From: Bacteroidota bacterium
GTDB taxonomy: Bacteria; Bacteroidota; Bacteroidia; Chitinophagales; Chitinophagaceae
Length of the DNA stretch: 47,390 nt
Assembly (NCBI GenBank): GCA_018268075.1
Contig: JAFDXH010000304.1
Coordinates: forward strand, 1 to 47,390
Reading direction: 5' to 3'
A program made the translations under genes and the position numbers. This document shows, piece by piece, positions 23,055 through 32,387 of this stretch. Positions within the stretch are counted from its first letter, which is position 1, and each line of letters starts with the position of its first letter. The notes below the pieces were generated by a model that made no database searches, was not told where the DNA came from, and worked only from the letters and a program-made list of their open reading frames with translations.

Positions 23055-25694
23055 ATGGAATTAAGTAAACATTACGATCCCGCAGAAGTAGAAGCTAAAT
23101 GGTATGAGCACTGGCTGAGCAAAAACTATTTCAGAAGTGTACCTGATGAAAAACCTCCGTACACTATTGTAATACCCCCACCTAATGTAACCGGCGTACT
23201 GCACATGGGCCATACACTCAATGAAACAGTTCAGGATATTTTGGCAAGACGTGCGCGCATTAATGGCTTTAATGTTTGTTGGGTGCCCGGTAGCGATCAC
23301 GCCTCTATAGCTACCGAAGCAAAGGTGGTAGATATGCTTAAAAGAGAAAAGAATATTGAGAAAAACAATCTTTCCAGAAAAGAATTTTTAGAGTACGCAT
23401 TTGAATGGAAAGAAAAATATGGAAATATCATTTATGGCCAGATTAAAAAATTGGGCTGTAGTGTAGATTGGGAAAGGGTGTCATTCACGATGGACGATCA
23501 TTATTACAAGGCTGTTATTAAAGTTTTTATAGACCTGTACAACAAAGGGAAAATCTATCGTGGTGCAAGGATGATCAATTGGGATACGGTGGCTCAAACT
23601 GCCCTAAGTGACGAAGAAGTAGAATACAAAGAGGTAACAGGAAAACTGTATTACATTAAATACCGGCTCACCGATGGTCATGAAGAAAATAACTTCATCA
23701 CTATAGCTACCCAAAGGCCCGAAACAATAATGGGCGATGTAGCCGTATGCGCCAATCCTAACGATAACCGTTATACGCAATTAAAAGGGAAGAAGGTTTT
23801 GGTACCACTGATAAATAAAGAGGTTCCTGTAATCTTTGATGAATATGTAGATAAAGACTTTGGCACAGGTATGCTTAAGATAACGCCTGCTCACGACATT
23901 AATGATTTTAACCTTGGCCTAAAATACAATTTATCAGTAATAGATACATTAAACCCTGACGGCACTTTAAGTAATGCAGCCCAGATATTTATTGGCGAGG
24001 ACCGTTTCGAAGCCCGGAAGAAGATTGTGGAAGAATTATATTCTAAAGGCTTGATTGTAAAAGAAGAAACCTATACCACCCGATTAGGCTACAGCCAGAG
24101 AACCCAATCCGTAGTAGAGCCTAAAATTTCTACACAATGGTTTGTAAAGATGAAAGAGTTTGCTATACCGGCACTTTCAGAGGTTGAAAATGGAAATATT
24201 AAAATTTATCCAGGTGAAAAATTTTCTGCCACTTATAAATATTGGTTGGAAAATGTAAAAGATTGGTGCATTAGCCGCCAGCTATGGTGGGGGCAGCAGA
24301 TACCCGCATGGTATGATGAGGATGGAAATTATGTAGTAGCAGAAACAGAGCAAGAAGCAATCGTATTATACAAAAATAATTTTCCGGAGAAGGATGTTAA
24401 AGAATTAAGGCAGGATGAAGATGTACTCGATACCTGGTTTTCTTCTTGGCTATGGCCAATAGAAGTGTTTAATGGAATTACAGATCCGGGAAATAAAGAA
24501 ATCAATTATTATTATCCCACAAGCGTATTGGTAACGGGGCAAGATATTATTTTCTTCTGGGTAGCTCGTATGATCATGGCTGGCATGGAGTATCAGCACC
24601 AAAAACCTTTTAGTGATGTGTATTTTACCGGAATGGTGAGAGATTCGCAAGGTAGAAAAATGAGTAAAAGCCTGGGCAATAGCCCCGACCTTTTACTGCT
24701 AATAAAAGAATATGGTGCAGATGCAGTTCGCTTTGGAATTATGATCTCTTCCCCGGCGGGCAATGATTTACTCTTCGATGAAAAAAGCCTCGAACAGGGA
24801 AAACATTTTAATAACAAACTTTGGAATGCGTTAAAGCTTATTAAAATATGGCATAGAAAACAAACACCTGATTCTACCGAGCAGGGCAATAGCAGCACGT
24901 TTGCAATGGACTGGTTCGAAAGCCGTCTGGCACAGGCGCGTGGCGAAGTAAATGCCTTAATGGATCAATACAAACTGAGTGAATCTTTAAAAATAATTTA
25001 TTCACTCATCTGGGATGATTTCTGCAGTTGGTACCTTGAGTGGATCAAACCACCATTCGGCAAGCAAATTTCTGAAAATGAATATGCCAAAACGGTTTAC
25101 TTTTTTGAAGAGCTATTGCACCTTCTTCACCCTTTTATGCCCTTTATTACAGAAGAAATTTTTCATTTATTGAAACCTCAGCACACAGACCTCGTTATAA
25201 AACCCGCATCTGAAATAAATACCAGTAATGAGGATATGCTCAAATCAGGAACCATATTGCAAATGCTGATCACCGCAGTACGTGATGCCCGAAAGAAACA
25301 TGAAATTAAATCCAAAGATGCTGTTACGCTATTTATAGAAACCGGCAATAACACCACTTACAATGCCATTGAGTCTATTTTGCTGAAGCAGGTAAATGCT
25401 GCTGAAATTTTTTATAATACCCCTGCTGAAGAAAAAGGAATTAATATAGTTTGCGGAAATGATAAAATATTGTTGCAATCACATACAGAGGTAGATGTAT
25501 CTGCTCAAATGGAGCAACTGCAAAAGGATCTTGACTATCTTAATAATTTCTTAATTGCTGTAGAGAAGAAATTAAGTAACAATAAATTTGTTGAAAATGC
25601 AAAGCCCGAAGTAGTGGATCTTGAAAGAAAAAAGAAAGCTGATGCAGAATCAAAAATAACTATGATCAAGAGCACCTTAGATAAGCTTGGCTAA
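23055..25694 (+). CDS. valS: Valine-tRNA ligase
   Basis: The start is the ATG at 23055 (879 residues, MELSKHYDPAEVEAKWY), the usual ValRS N-terminus. It is a class I synthetase with HIGH signature HMGH (50-53, GVLHMGHTLN) and KMSKS at about 535-539 (GRKMSKSLGNSPD), a central editing domain with TQRPETIMGD and WWGQQIPAWYDE, and a C-terminal coiled-coil arm (VSAQMEQLQKDLDYLNNFL). It charges tRNA-Val and clears misacylated Thr. Length matches bacterial ValRS. It probably has its own promoter and is the first gene of a rightward run (two small genes follow at short spacing). Cytoplasmic and essential. Confidence 0.97.
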   Translation: MELSKHYDPAEVEAKWYEHWLSKNYFRSVPDEKPPYTIVIPPPNVTGVLHMGHTLNETVQDILARRARINGFNVCWVPGSDHASIATEAKVVDMLKREKNIEKNNLSRKEFLEYAFEWKEKYGNIIYGQIKKLGCSVDWERVSFTMDDHYYKAVIKVFIDLYNKGKIYRGARMINWDTVAQTALSDEEVEYKEVTGKLYYIKYRLTDGHEENNFITIATQRPETIMGDVAVCANPNDNRYTQLKGKKVLVPLINKEVPVIFDEYVDKDFGTGMLKITPAHDINDFNLGLKYNLSVIDTLNPDGTLSNAAQIFIGEDRFEARKKIVEELYSKGLIVKEETYTTRLGYSQRTQSVVEPKISTQWFVKMKEFAIPALSEVENGNIKIYPGEKFSATYKYWLENVKDWCISRQLWWGQQIPAWYDEDGNYVVAETEQEAIVLYKNNFPEKDVKELRQDEDVLDTWFSSWLWPIEVFNGITDPGNKEINYYYPTSVLVTGQDIIFFWVARMIMAGMEYQHQKPFSDVYFTGMVRDSQGRKMSKSLGNSPDLLLLIKEYGADAVRFGIMISSPAGNDLLFDEKSLEQGKHFNNKLWNALKLIKIWHRKQTPDSTEQGNSSTFAMDWFESRLAQARGEVNALMDQYKLSESLKIIYSLIWDDFCSWYLEWIKPPFGKQISENEYAKTVYFFEELLHLLHPFMPFITEEIFHLLKPQHTDLVIKPASEINTSNEDMLKSGTILQMLITAVRDARKKHEIKSKDAVTLFIETGNNTTYNAIESILLKQVNAAEIFYNTPAEEKGINIVCGNDKILLQSHTEVDVSAQMEQLQKDLDYLNNFLIAVEKKLSNNKFVENAKPEVVDLERKKKADAESKITMIKSTLDKLG

Positions 25695-25712
25695 ACCAGT
25701 AAACTAAATTTT

Positions 25713-26180
25713 ATGAAATCTATCAGGATTATACTTGTAATCTTTTCTTCATTTGCATACTTAAATACTTTTGCTCAAAAAGAAACCATTACCAAAGTCC
25801 CTCACTTTAAGCCCCCTGTAGTGAAGGTAATATTGGGCGATTTAGGTGCCGACTCGATGGTTTCTGTGCAGGCTGCTGCTGCAAATATTCCTATGGCATT
25901 AAAAGTTACAGATGCCAAAGGAACCGTTTATCCTATTGAATCCTACCAATTTGTTTATACAAAGAAGGGCGTAATCAAGGATGACCAAACAGGCAAGTTA
26001 CTCCCCACTTCAACCATACAAGGCAGCCGCTTTTCTACTTCACCACTACCAAAGGTATGGTCATTTAATATTGCTAACAGCATACACCCCGGCGAAGAAC
26101 TTTATTTTTTTGACATTGTGGTAAAAGATAAGCAAGGCCGAAAATTTTCGGCCCCATCACTAAAATTTATTTTGAAATAA
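25713..26180 (+). CDS. Secreted protein with GldM C-terminal-like fold
   Basis: A 155-residue protein with a signal peptide (SIRIILVIFSSFAYLNTFAQ). The mature part reads KVILGDLGADSMVSVQAA, ANIPMALKVTD, SYQFVYTKKGVIKDDQTG and ends HPGEELYFFDIVVKDKQGRKFSAPSLKF. The last stretch resembles the C-terminal domain of GldM, the gliding/secretion motor protein, but the rest of GldM is absent. It could be a stand-alone beta-sandwich of that kind, or another immunoglobulin-like periplasmic protein. It starts 18 bases after valS and is directly followed (no gap) by a GNAT gene, so all three may be co-transcribed. No function is assigned. Confidence 0.55.
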   Translation: MKSIRIILVIFSSFAYLNTFAQKETITKVPHFKPPVVKVILGDLGADSMVSVQAAAANIPMALKVTDAKGTVYPIESYQFVYTKKGVIKDDQTGKLLPTSTIQGSRFSTSPLPKVWSFNIANSIHPGEELYFFDIVVKDKQGRKFSAPSLKFILK

Positions 26181-26678
26181 ATGGAGATTGTACCTGCTAC
26201 AGTTAAGGATATTGAGCATATAAGAAAAGTTGCAGAAAATACCTGGCCAAATGCTTATGGCAAAATCCTTTCTGTAGCACAATTAGAGTACATGCTAGAT
26301 AAAATGTATTCCACAAACTCTTTAGCATCCCAGTTTTCATCAGGCATACAATTTATTTTGGCTAAAAATGTAGAGCAGGTAGTTGGTTTTGCTTCCTGGT
26401 CACTTACCGATATGCAAAAAGGGATTTTTCATTTACATAAAATATATGTTTTGCCTTCAGAGCAAGGAAAAAAAACAGGAAGATTGCTATTGGATTTTGT
26501 AATAGAAGACATCACAAACAAATCAGGAAAATACCTGCGCCTCAATGTAAACAGGAATAATGCCGCGCGTCATTTTTATGAAAAACTGGGATTCCGCATA
26601 ATTGAAGAAGTGGATATTCCAATAGGGAATAATTATTTCATGAACGATTTTATTATGGAGAAGAAGTTAACCCATTAA
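26181..26678 (+). CDS. GNAT-family N-acetyltransferase
   Basis: A 165-residue GNAT protein; the ATG follows the TAA of the previous gene without a gap, implying translational coupling. The acetyl-CoA loop is seen in LHKIYVLPSEQGKKTGRLLLDF (the QGxGxG-like motif A, here with KKTGR), followed by KYLRLNVNRNNAARHFYEKLGFRI, the classical motif B. Substrate (small molecule, peptide N-terminus or protein) is unknown; the family is too broad to tell. Length is typical. A weaker variant of the glycine motif is present, but the fold pattern is complete. Cytoplasmic. Confidence 0.88.
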   Translation: MEIVPATVKDIEHIRKVAENTWPNAYGKILSVAQLEYMLDKMYSTNSLASQFSSGIQFILAKNVEQVVGFASWSLTDMQKGIFHLHKIYVLPSEQGKKTGRLLLDFVIEDITNKSGKYLRLNVNRNNAARHFYEKLGFRIIEEVDIPIGNNYFMNDFIMEKKLTH

Positions 26679-26709
26679 CTGCTGAATCGCCATATATTTT
26701 TCTCATTTA

Positions 26710-27270
26710 TCATTTATCAGGTAAGAATACCCTGTTTACCTTTACAAATCTTGGAATAAAATAACTGTTCATTTCAGAAATCATTACTCCGCCACGTTCT
26801 GCAGAATGGATAAACTCAATATTACCTTTTTCATTTGAGATGATAATCCCCAAATGCCCCACTACCCCACTGTTCACATCATGACCGGAAAATAAAATAA
26901 TATCCCCTCTTCTACTATCAGCTATTGGCACTTCCATTCCAGCATTAGTAAATTGCCATGATATTCTTGGAACAGCAATATTAAAATGCCCAAATACAAA
27001 ATTCACCAATCCTGAACAATCAAAACCTTTAGAAATAGAAGTACCCCCATAGGTATATCGAATACCTGCCAGTGATTCTGCGTAGGTCACCACTTCATCG
27101 GGAGTAATCTTTCCCGTATTTACTTTATAAGCAGGCACTTTCTTTTTTATTACCACCGTGCTTCTGATCTCTTTGGCATTGGTAGTAGTAGCCACTGCTG
27201 TTACCTTTCTGGATGAGCTGCAGGATGATAAAAAAATAATGAATATTGTAACGTAAATAAGTGCCTTCAT
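26710..27270 (-). CDS. NlpC/P60 cell-wall peptidase, lipoprotein
   Basis: The ATG at 27270 (186 residues) is chosen because it begins a lipoprotein signal, IFIIFLSSCSSS, with lipid-attached Cys17; the frame is open further but lacks a signal. The C40 domain has catalytic Cys85 in GFDCSGLVNFVFG, His139 in VGHLGIIIS and a third polar residue near FIHSAERGGV. A linker rich in basic residues (35-60) tethers it to the membrane. Such enzymes cut gamma-D-Glu-diamino-acid bonds in peptidoglycan stem peptides, in remodelling or recycling. It is alone on the - strand, opposite the GNAT gene, 31 bases apart. Confidence 0.93.
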   Translation of the reverse strand: MKALIYVTIFIIFLSSCSSSRKVTAVATTTNAKEIRSTVVIKKKVPAYKVNTGKITPDEVVTYAESLAGIRYTYGGTSISKGFDCSGLVNFVFGHFNIAVPRISWQFTNAGMEVPIADSRRGDIILFSGHDVNSGVVGHLGIIISNEKGNIEFIHSAERGGVMISEMNSYFIPRFVKVNRVFLPDK

Positions 27271-27834
27271 ATTTGCAAAATAATTCAATAAAAAAACAGA
27301 TTGACTCATTGACCTTTTTTTTGGGATAATATTTAAAGACTACCTAAAGCAAAATTGTTAAAAAGACAGATCGGGTAACACAAAAATTTGTTGTCGTGAA
27401 AATCATAAAGAATTTTATTTTTTGACTATTTATTTACCAGGTGAAATTTGATAAATACATTAAAAAGACTGAACCAACCTCTCTTACATTTTTTTTATTT
27501 TCAATTGCGGAATATTTCAGGCTCTCTCAGGTAGATCGTACCATTTGCCGGAAAAGCTTATTCCAGATCAAAGGCACACTGACGGAAAAGGGTACATTTC
27601 AAATTATGGCCGGTTGGTATCTCCACCAACCGGGGCAAAGCACCGTGGGCGGTATCTTCACAGCCAAAAAGCAGTACGGCAATGCAACAATTAGGAATGC
27701 GCTGGCAGAAGGTTAAGAAACTGCATAATCACCTAATTTTTATATACTTGCTTATCCATACCATTTTGTGCTTTGCCCTTTCTAAGGTAATTTTGCATCC
27801 ATTCATATTTTTAATTAAAAATCAAATAGTTTTT
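27271..27834. other. 564-base gap with a GC-rich stretch and palindrome
   Basis: The left half (27271-27550) is AT-rich, with nothing recognisable beyond possible promoters of the lipoprotein and lpd. The right half (about 27560-27720) is visibly richer in G and C than the surroundings and contains a perfect 9-base palindrome at 27610-27633. A 91-codon frame crosses it from a GTG at 27441, but resembles nothing known. Confidence 0.5.
27610..27633. repeat. Perfect 9-base palindrome, REP-like
   Basis: CCGGTTGGT (27610-27618) and ACCAACCGG (27625-27633) flank ATCTCC. It is a stable GC-rich hairpin without a T-run. Palindromes with a GTTGGT/ACCAAC core look like a dispersed intergenic repeat, but no second copy occurs in this window. 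Confidence 0.5.
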
Positions 27835-29223
27835 ATGGCATATGATCTAATAGTTTTAGGAAGTGGCCCGGGCGGCTACCCTGCGGCAATCAGGGCATCT
27901 CAACTGGGCAAGAAAGTAGCTATTATAGAGCGCGAAAGTCTTGGCGGTATTTGTCTCAATTGGGGTTGCATACCTACAAAGGCATTATTAAAAAGTGCAC
28001 AGGTATTCCAATATGCAAAACATGCTACGGACTATGGTATAGAGATCAATGATCCCAAAGCAAATTTTGAAAATGTAATAAAGCGAAGCCGTGGTGTGGC
28101 AGACAAAATGAACAAGGGCGTACAATTTTTAATGAAGAAGTACAAGATTGATGTGGTGATGGGCAATGGAAAACTCATTGCAAAAGATAAAATTGAAGTC
28201 ACCTCTACTGATGGAAAAAAACAAACCGTTGAAGCAAAAAATATCATTATCGCCACAGGTGCTCGGGCTCGCGAATTACCTGCTCTAAAATTAGATGGCA
28301 AAAAAATTGTAGGTTACCGTGATGCAATGGTATTACCTTCTCAGCCTAAATCAATGATTATTGTAGGATCTGGTGCCATTGGAACTGAATTTGCCTATTT
28401 CTATAATTCATTAGGAACTAAAGTAACCATCGTAGAATTTTTGCCAAGGATTGTACCCGTTGAAGATGAAGATGTTTCAAAGGAACTGGAAAAAAGTTTT
28501 AAGAAACAGGGAATTGATATTATGGTAAATAGTGAAGTAACCAAAGTAGATACCGGGGCTAACGGTGTAAAGGCTTCTATAAAAACACAGCAAGGTGAAG
28601 TAACCCTTGAAGCTGATGTGCTGATTAGTGCAGTAGGCATCAGTGCAAATATTGAAAATATCGGTCTGGAAGAATTGGGAATAAAAACGGACAAAGGAAG
28701 AATTGTTGTAAATCAATTTCAACAAACAAATATTTCAACTATTTATGCAATCGGTGATTGTACACCACATCAGGCATTGGCACACAAGGCTACCAAAGAA
28801 GGCATTAATGCCGCAGAACATCTTTCTGGCAAAACACCTGAAGCTATTGACTACAACAACGTGCCTGGGTGTACCTATTGCAGCCCTGAAATTGCTTCTG
28901 TGGGTTATACCGAAAAAGCTGCAAAGGAAGCCGGCTTTGAACTGAAAGTAGGTAAGTTTCCTTTTGTGGCCAGTGGCAAGGCTACAGCTGTTGGCGATAC
29001 TACTGGTTTTGTAAAAATTATTTATGATGCAAAATACGGTGAGTTGCTCGGCTGCCACATGATTGGGTATAATGTAACGGAACTTATAGCAGAAGTAGTA
29101 GTAGCTCGCAAATTGGAAACCACAGGTCATGAAATATTGAATGCAATTCATCCTCACCCAACCATAAGTGAAGCAGTGAAAGAAGCTACAGCAGTGGCTT
29201 ACGGAGAGGCTACCGATCTTTAG
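27835..29223 (+). CDS. lpd: Dihydrolipoyl dehydrogenase (E3)
   Basis: The start is the ATG at 27835 (462 residues, MAYDLIVLGSGPGGYPAAIRA); upstream in-frame codons do not belong to the family. FAD site GSGPGGYPAA, redox disulphide Cys40-Cys45 (GGICLNWGCIPTKALL), NAD site VGSGAIGTEFAYFY, second FAD motif STIYAIGDCT, and the C-terminal catalytic His in NAIHPHPTISE are all intact. It reoxidises dihydrolipoamide in 2-oxoacid dehydrogenase complexes and the glycine cleavage system. It faces a branched-chain E1 gene convergently, 49 bases away, which fits a shared complex, though the E2 gene is not in this window. Cytoplasmic. Confidence 0.96.
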   Translation: MAYDLIVLGSGPGGYPAAIRASQLGKKVAIIERESLGGICLNWGCIPTKALLKSAQVFQYAKHATDYGIEINDPKANFENVIKRSRGVADKMNKGVQFLMKKYKIDVVMGNGKLIAKDKIEVTSTDGKKQTVEAKNIIIATGARARELPALKLDGKKIVGYRDAMVLPSQPKSMIIVGSGAIGTEFAYFYNSLGTKVTIVEFLPRIVPVEDEDVSKELEKSFKKQGIDIMVNSEVTKVDTGANGVKASIKTQQGEVTLEADVLISAVGISANIENIGLEELGIKTDKGRIVVNQFQQTNISTIYAIGDCTPHQALAHKATKEGINAAEHLSGKTPEAIDYNNVPGCTYCSPEIASVGYTEKAAKEAGFELKVGKFPFVASGKATAVGDTTGFVKIIYDAKYGELLGCHMIGYNVTELIAEVVVARKLETTGHEILNAIHPHPTISEAVKEATAVAYGEATDL

Positions 29224-29272
29224 TTTTTTATTGAATGGCAGAGAAAATTTGTCACCAGATATTTGATTGAGG

Positions 29273-31339
29273 TTAGCAGGTTAATAAATTTTCGATTAGC
29301 CTGCTAACCTTTTCTGCATTGGGCAACATTTCATTTTCCAGAATTTTATTCATTGGCACAGCCGGCAGGTTCATTGCCCCCATAGTTTGTACCGGGGCAT
29401 CCAAAAACTGAAAACACGCTTTTGAAATACGCCCGGCAAGTGCCTCTGCAAATGAATTATTCTGCTGCTCTTCGGTGAGCACTACGCATTTACCATGCAC
29501 CTTCACTCTTTCAAATACAAGTTTCTCATCCAAGGGGAATAATGTTCTTAAATCAATAATTTCCACATGGCCTATGAATCCTTTTGCCGCTTCCAATGCC
29601 CAATACACACCCATTCCATAGGTTACAATACAGCAGGTATCGCCAGCATTTATTTTTTCTGCCTCTGCTGCTAATACAATGTTTCCTTTACCTAACGGTA
29701 ATACATAATCGCTATTTGGTTCTACCATACGAGCGTCCTCAGTACCTGGCACTTTACTCCAATACAATCCTTTGTGCTCCAGCATCACAACAGGGTTAGG
29801 GTCGTAGAATGCAGCTTTCATCAAGCCTTTCATATCAGCTGCATTGGAGGGGTAAGCTATTTTTATTCCCTTGATGGAAAGGAGCATTGTTTCTATGCTT
29901 CCACTATGATATGGGCCGCCTCCGCCATAAGCACCTATGGGAATACGAATGACGGCAGATACAGGAAATTTTCCCATACTCAGGTAGCAACTTTTGGCTA
30001 CCTCTGTAGCCAGTTGATTAATGCCGGGATAAATATAATCTGCAAATTGAATCTCAACTATGGGCTTGATACCTACTGCACTCATACCGGCAGTAGAACC
30101 AATTATATATGCTTCCTGAATGGCTGTGTTGAATACACGATGATCACCAAACTGCTCCCCCAGTGTTGCTGCTTCACGAAATACACCGCCCAGCCTTTTT
30201 CCTACATCCTGCCCATACAAAATAGCCTCCGGATGCTCAGCCATCAGTTCTCTTATGGCAAACAATGCAGCATCTACCATTACTATTTTTTCCTTTCCAG
30301 CCGGTGAGCGTTCACCTCTTTCTGCCGCGATGGGAGTAGGCTCAAAAATATGGGCTGAAACCTGGGATGGATCTGGGTCTTCGCTTGCTACAGCTTCATT
30401 GAAAAAATTATTTACGTCTTCCCTGGCGCGCACTTCAGTTTCACTTAATTCTTCTTCAGAAAACCCCTTATGTATCAATTTATGTTTCAAATTAGAAAAA
30501 GGATCATTTTCATACGACTTTGCTAATTCTTCCTCAGTTCTGTAAAATTCCTTGCGTACCCCACTTGTATGGTGGCCAAGCAAAGGAACTGTTGCATGTA
30601 CAAGATAGGGTTGCGAGGTATCCCTCACCTCTTGCACTACCTCTTTCATTATTTTATAACTTTCAAAAAAATCACTTCCATCAAAACTTACTCTTTTTAT
30701 TCCTTTGAACCCTTTAATAAATTGATAGGCATTCATACTGCGCGACTCAGCAGCAGTAACGCTTATTCCCCAATTATTATCCTGTACTAAATAAATAATG
30801 GGTAATTGTTTTTGGGCTGCTACCTGAAATGCTTCGCTTACCTCTCCTTCAGTAATACTGGCATCGCCAAGAGAGCAAATTACAATAGGTCTTTCGGCTT
30901 CTTCGCCATTCCTATAAAGAGGCGATTTAATTTGTTCAAGATATTGCAATCCGTGTGCGATACCGGTAGCAGGTATAGCTTGCATACCTGTAGCACTACT
31001 CTGATGTATAATTGTGGGTTTATCTTTATCCTTTGAACTAGGATGAGAATAGTATTCCCTTCCACCGGAAAATAGATCATCTTTTTTTGCAAGAAGTTGC
31101 AACATCAATTGATAGGGCGAAAACCCCAACCCCAACAATAAACTTTCATCCCTGTAGTATGGGCTTACATAATCGCAAGGTAATAACTGAAATGCAGTAG
31201 CGAGCTGTATCGCTTCGTGGCCGCGGGATGTAGAGTGTACATAGGTGCATACTTTACGGTTAGATTCATAAGTAGCAGCCATTGCATTAGCAGTACACAT
31301 TAACCTGAATGCTTCTAATAAAATTTCTTTTTCGATCAT
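29273..31339 (-). CDS. 2-oxoisovalerate dehydrogenase-type E1, alpha and beta fused
   Basis: 688 residues from the ATG at 31339; an in-frame GTG at 31348 lies just upstream. The first half is an E1-alpha domain with the thiamine diphosphate motif ICSLGDASITEGEVSEAFQVAAQKQLPIIYLVQDNNWGIS-type sequence, seen as GDASITEGE...DNNW. The second half, from about residue 350, is E1-beta/transketolase-like: ILYGQDVGKRLGGVFREA, VEIQFADYI, PIGAYGGGGPYHSGSIE and GMGVYWALEAAK. A single-chain alpha-beta fusion is common in Bacteroidota. It decarboxylates branched-chain 2-oxoacids and passes acyl groups to lipoyl-E2. It follows bioB by 15 bases and is probably in its operon. Confidence 0.93.
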   Translation of the reverse strand: MIEKEILLEAFRLMCTANAMAATYESNRKVCTYVHSTSRGHEAIQLATAFQLLPCDYVSPYYRDESLLLGLGFSPYQLMLQLLAKKDDLFSGGREYYSHPSSKDKDKPTIIHQSSATGMQAIPATGIAHGLQYLEQIKSPLYRNGEEAERPIVICSLGDASITEGEVSEAFQVAAQKQLPIIYLVQDNNWGISVTAAESRSMNAYQFIKGFKGIKRVSFDGSDFFESYKIMKEVVQEVRDTSQPYLVHATVPLLGHHTSGVRKEFYRTEEELAKSYENDPFSNLKHKLIHKGFSEEELSETEVRAREDVNNFFNEAVASEDPDPSQVSAHIFEPTPIAAERGERSPAGKEKIVMVDAALFAIRELMAEHPEAILYGQDVGKRLGGVFREAATLGEQFGDHRVFNTAIQEAYIIGSTAGMSAVGIKPIVEIQFADYIYPGINQLATEVAKSCYLSMGKFPVSAVIRIPIGAYGGGGPYHSGSIETMLLSIKGIKIAYPSNAADMKGLMKAAFYDPNPVVMLEHKGLYWSKVPGTEDARMVEPNSDYVLPLGKGNIVLAAEAEKINAGDTCCIVTYGMGVYWALEAAKGFIGHVEIIDLRTLFPLDEKLVFERVKVHGKCVVLTEEQQNNSFAEALAGRISKACFQFLDAPVQTMGAMNLPAVPMNKILENEMLPNAEKVSRLIENLLTC

Positions 31340-31354
31340 GGGTGCCACTATACA

Positions 31355-32332
31355 TTATCCAACCATTATTTTTTCATCTTTAAACGATTCGCGAGGCTTT
31401 AATCCGAGGAGATCAAACATTGCCTGATCTTCATTGAAATCAGGGTTAGGTGTTGTCAATAATTTTTCGCCTGAAAAAATAGAATTAGCACCAGCCATAA
31501 AACATAGTGCCTGATCAGAAATGCTCATTTCACTTCTGCCTGCACTTAACCTCACCATAGCGCGCGGCATTAATATTCTTGCCGTTGCTATCATCTTTAC
31601 CATATCCCATATATCTACCTTCGGATTATCTTGCAATGGAGTGCCCTTTATTCTTACCAATGCATTTATGGGTACACTTCCCGGATGATCTGGCAAAGTA
31701 GAAAGGGTATGAAGCATTGCTATCCTGTCTTCATGAGTTTCACCTAACCCAATAATACCGCCGCTGCAAACACTGATACCAGCCTTGCGCACATTATTCA
31801 GCGTATTTAGCCTGTCGTCAAAAGTGCGGGTTGTGATCACATCAGCATAATGCTCTTCGCTGGTATCTATATTATGGTTGTATGCATAAAGGCCTGCATC
31901 CCGCAGCTTGGCTGCCTGCGATTCAGTAAGCATACCCATGGTGCAGCACACTTCCATGCCCAACTCATTCACGCCTTGCACCATTTCAAGAACTCTATCA
32001 AAATCACGGTTATCCCTCACCTCTCGCCATGCTGCCCCCATACAAAATCGGGTAGATCCTGCTTTCTGTGCTTTTTGTGCAGCCTCCATCACTTCATCCT
32101 TTTGTAATAGTGCATGTACTTCCACATTGGTATGATACCTTGCTGCCTGTGGGCAGTAGGAACAATCTTCTGGGCAACCTCCTGTTTTGATGGATAATAA
32201 TGTGCACACTTGTACCTCGCCTGTTTGCTGAAATTGTCTATGGATAGTACCGGCTTTATATATCAGCTCCAGTAAGGGCGTGTTATAAATATCCTTTATT
32301 TCCTCAATAGTCCAGTCATTTCTAATTTGCAT
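31355..32332 (-). CDS. bioB: Biotin synthase
   Basis: A 325-residue radical-SAM enzyme. The [4Fe-4S] cluster binds Cys53, Cys57 and Cys60 ([17 protein letters not shown]). Cysteines for the sacrificial [2Fe-2S] cluster are in [17 protein letters not shown] and [23 protein letters not shown] and [10 protein letters not shown] (the arginine ligand) are also typical. It inserts sulphur into dethiobiotin. The ATG at 32332 is clear, 55 bases after the M42 gene; the E1 gene starts 15 bases after its stop, so the three are probably one - strand unit. No other biotin genes are near. The alpha-oxoamine synthase at 37.7 kb belongs to the BioF superfamily but looks more like a palmitoyltransferase. Confidence 0.97.
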   Translation of the reverse strand: MQIRNDWTIEEIKDIYNTPLLELIYKAGTIHRQFQQTGEVQVCTLLSIKTGGCPEDCSYCPQAARYHTNVEVHALLQKDEVMEAAQKAQKAGSTRFCMGAAWREVRDNRDFDRVLEMVQGVNELGMEVCCTMGMLTESQAAKLRDAGLYAYNHNIDTSEEHYADVITTRTFDDRLNTLNNVRKAGISVCSGGIIGLGETHEDRIAMLHTLSTLPDHPGSVPINALVRIKGTPLQDNPKVDIWDMVKMIATARILMPRAMVRLSAGRSEMSISDQALCFMAGANSIFSGEKLLTTPNPDFNEDQAMFDLLGLKPRESFKDEKIMVG

Positions 32333-32387
32333 AAATTATTTTTTTGAGCAAAAGCAGTTTACCTATACCTTATTACCATCCTTATTT

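Noticed and set aside
27441-27716. 91-codon frame from a GTG, crossing the GC-rich stretch before lpd
   Set aside because: No recognised motif, no plausible start context, and its composition changes halfway; it reads as chance sequence across a repeat.
29774-30307. 177-codon frame on the + strand inside the E1 gene
   Set aside because: Antisense to a well-supported enzyme gene, with no motif; a shadow of its codon use.
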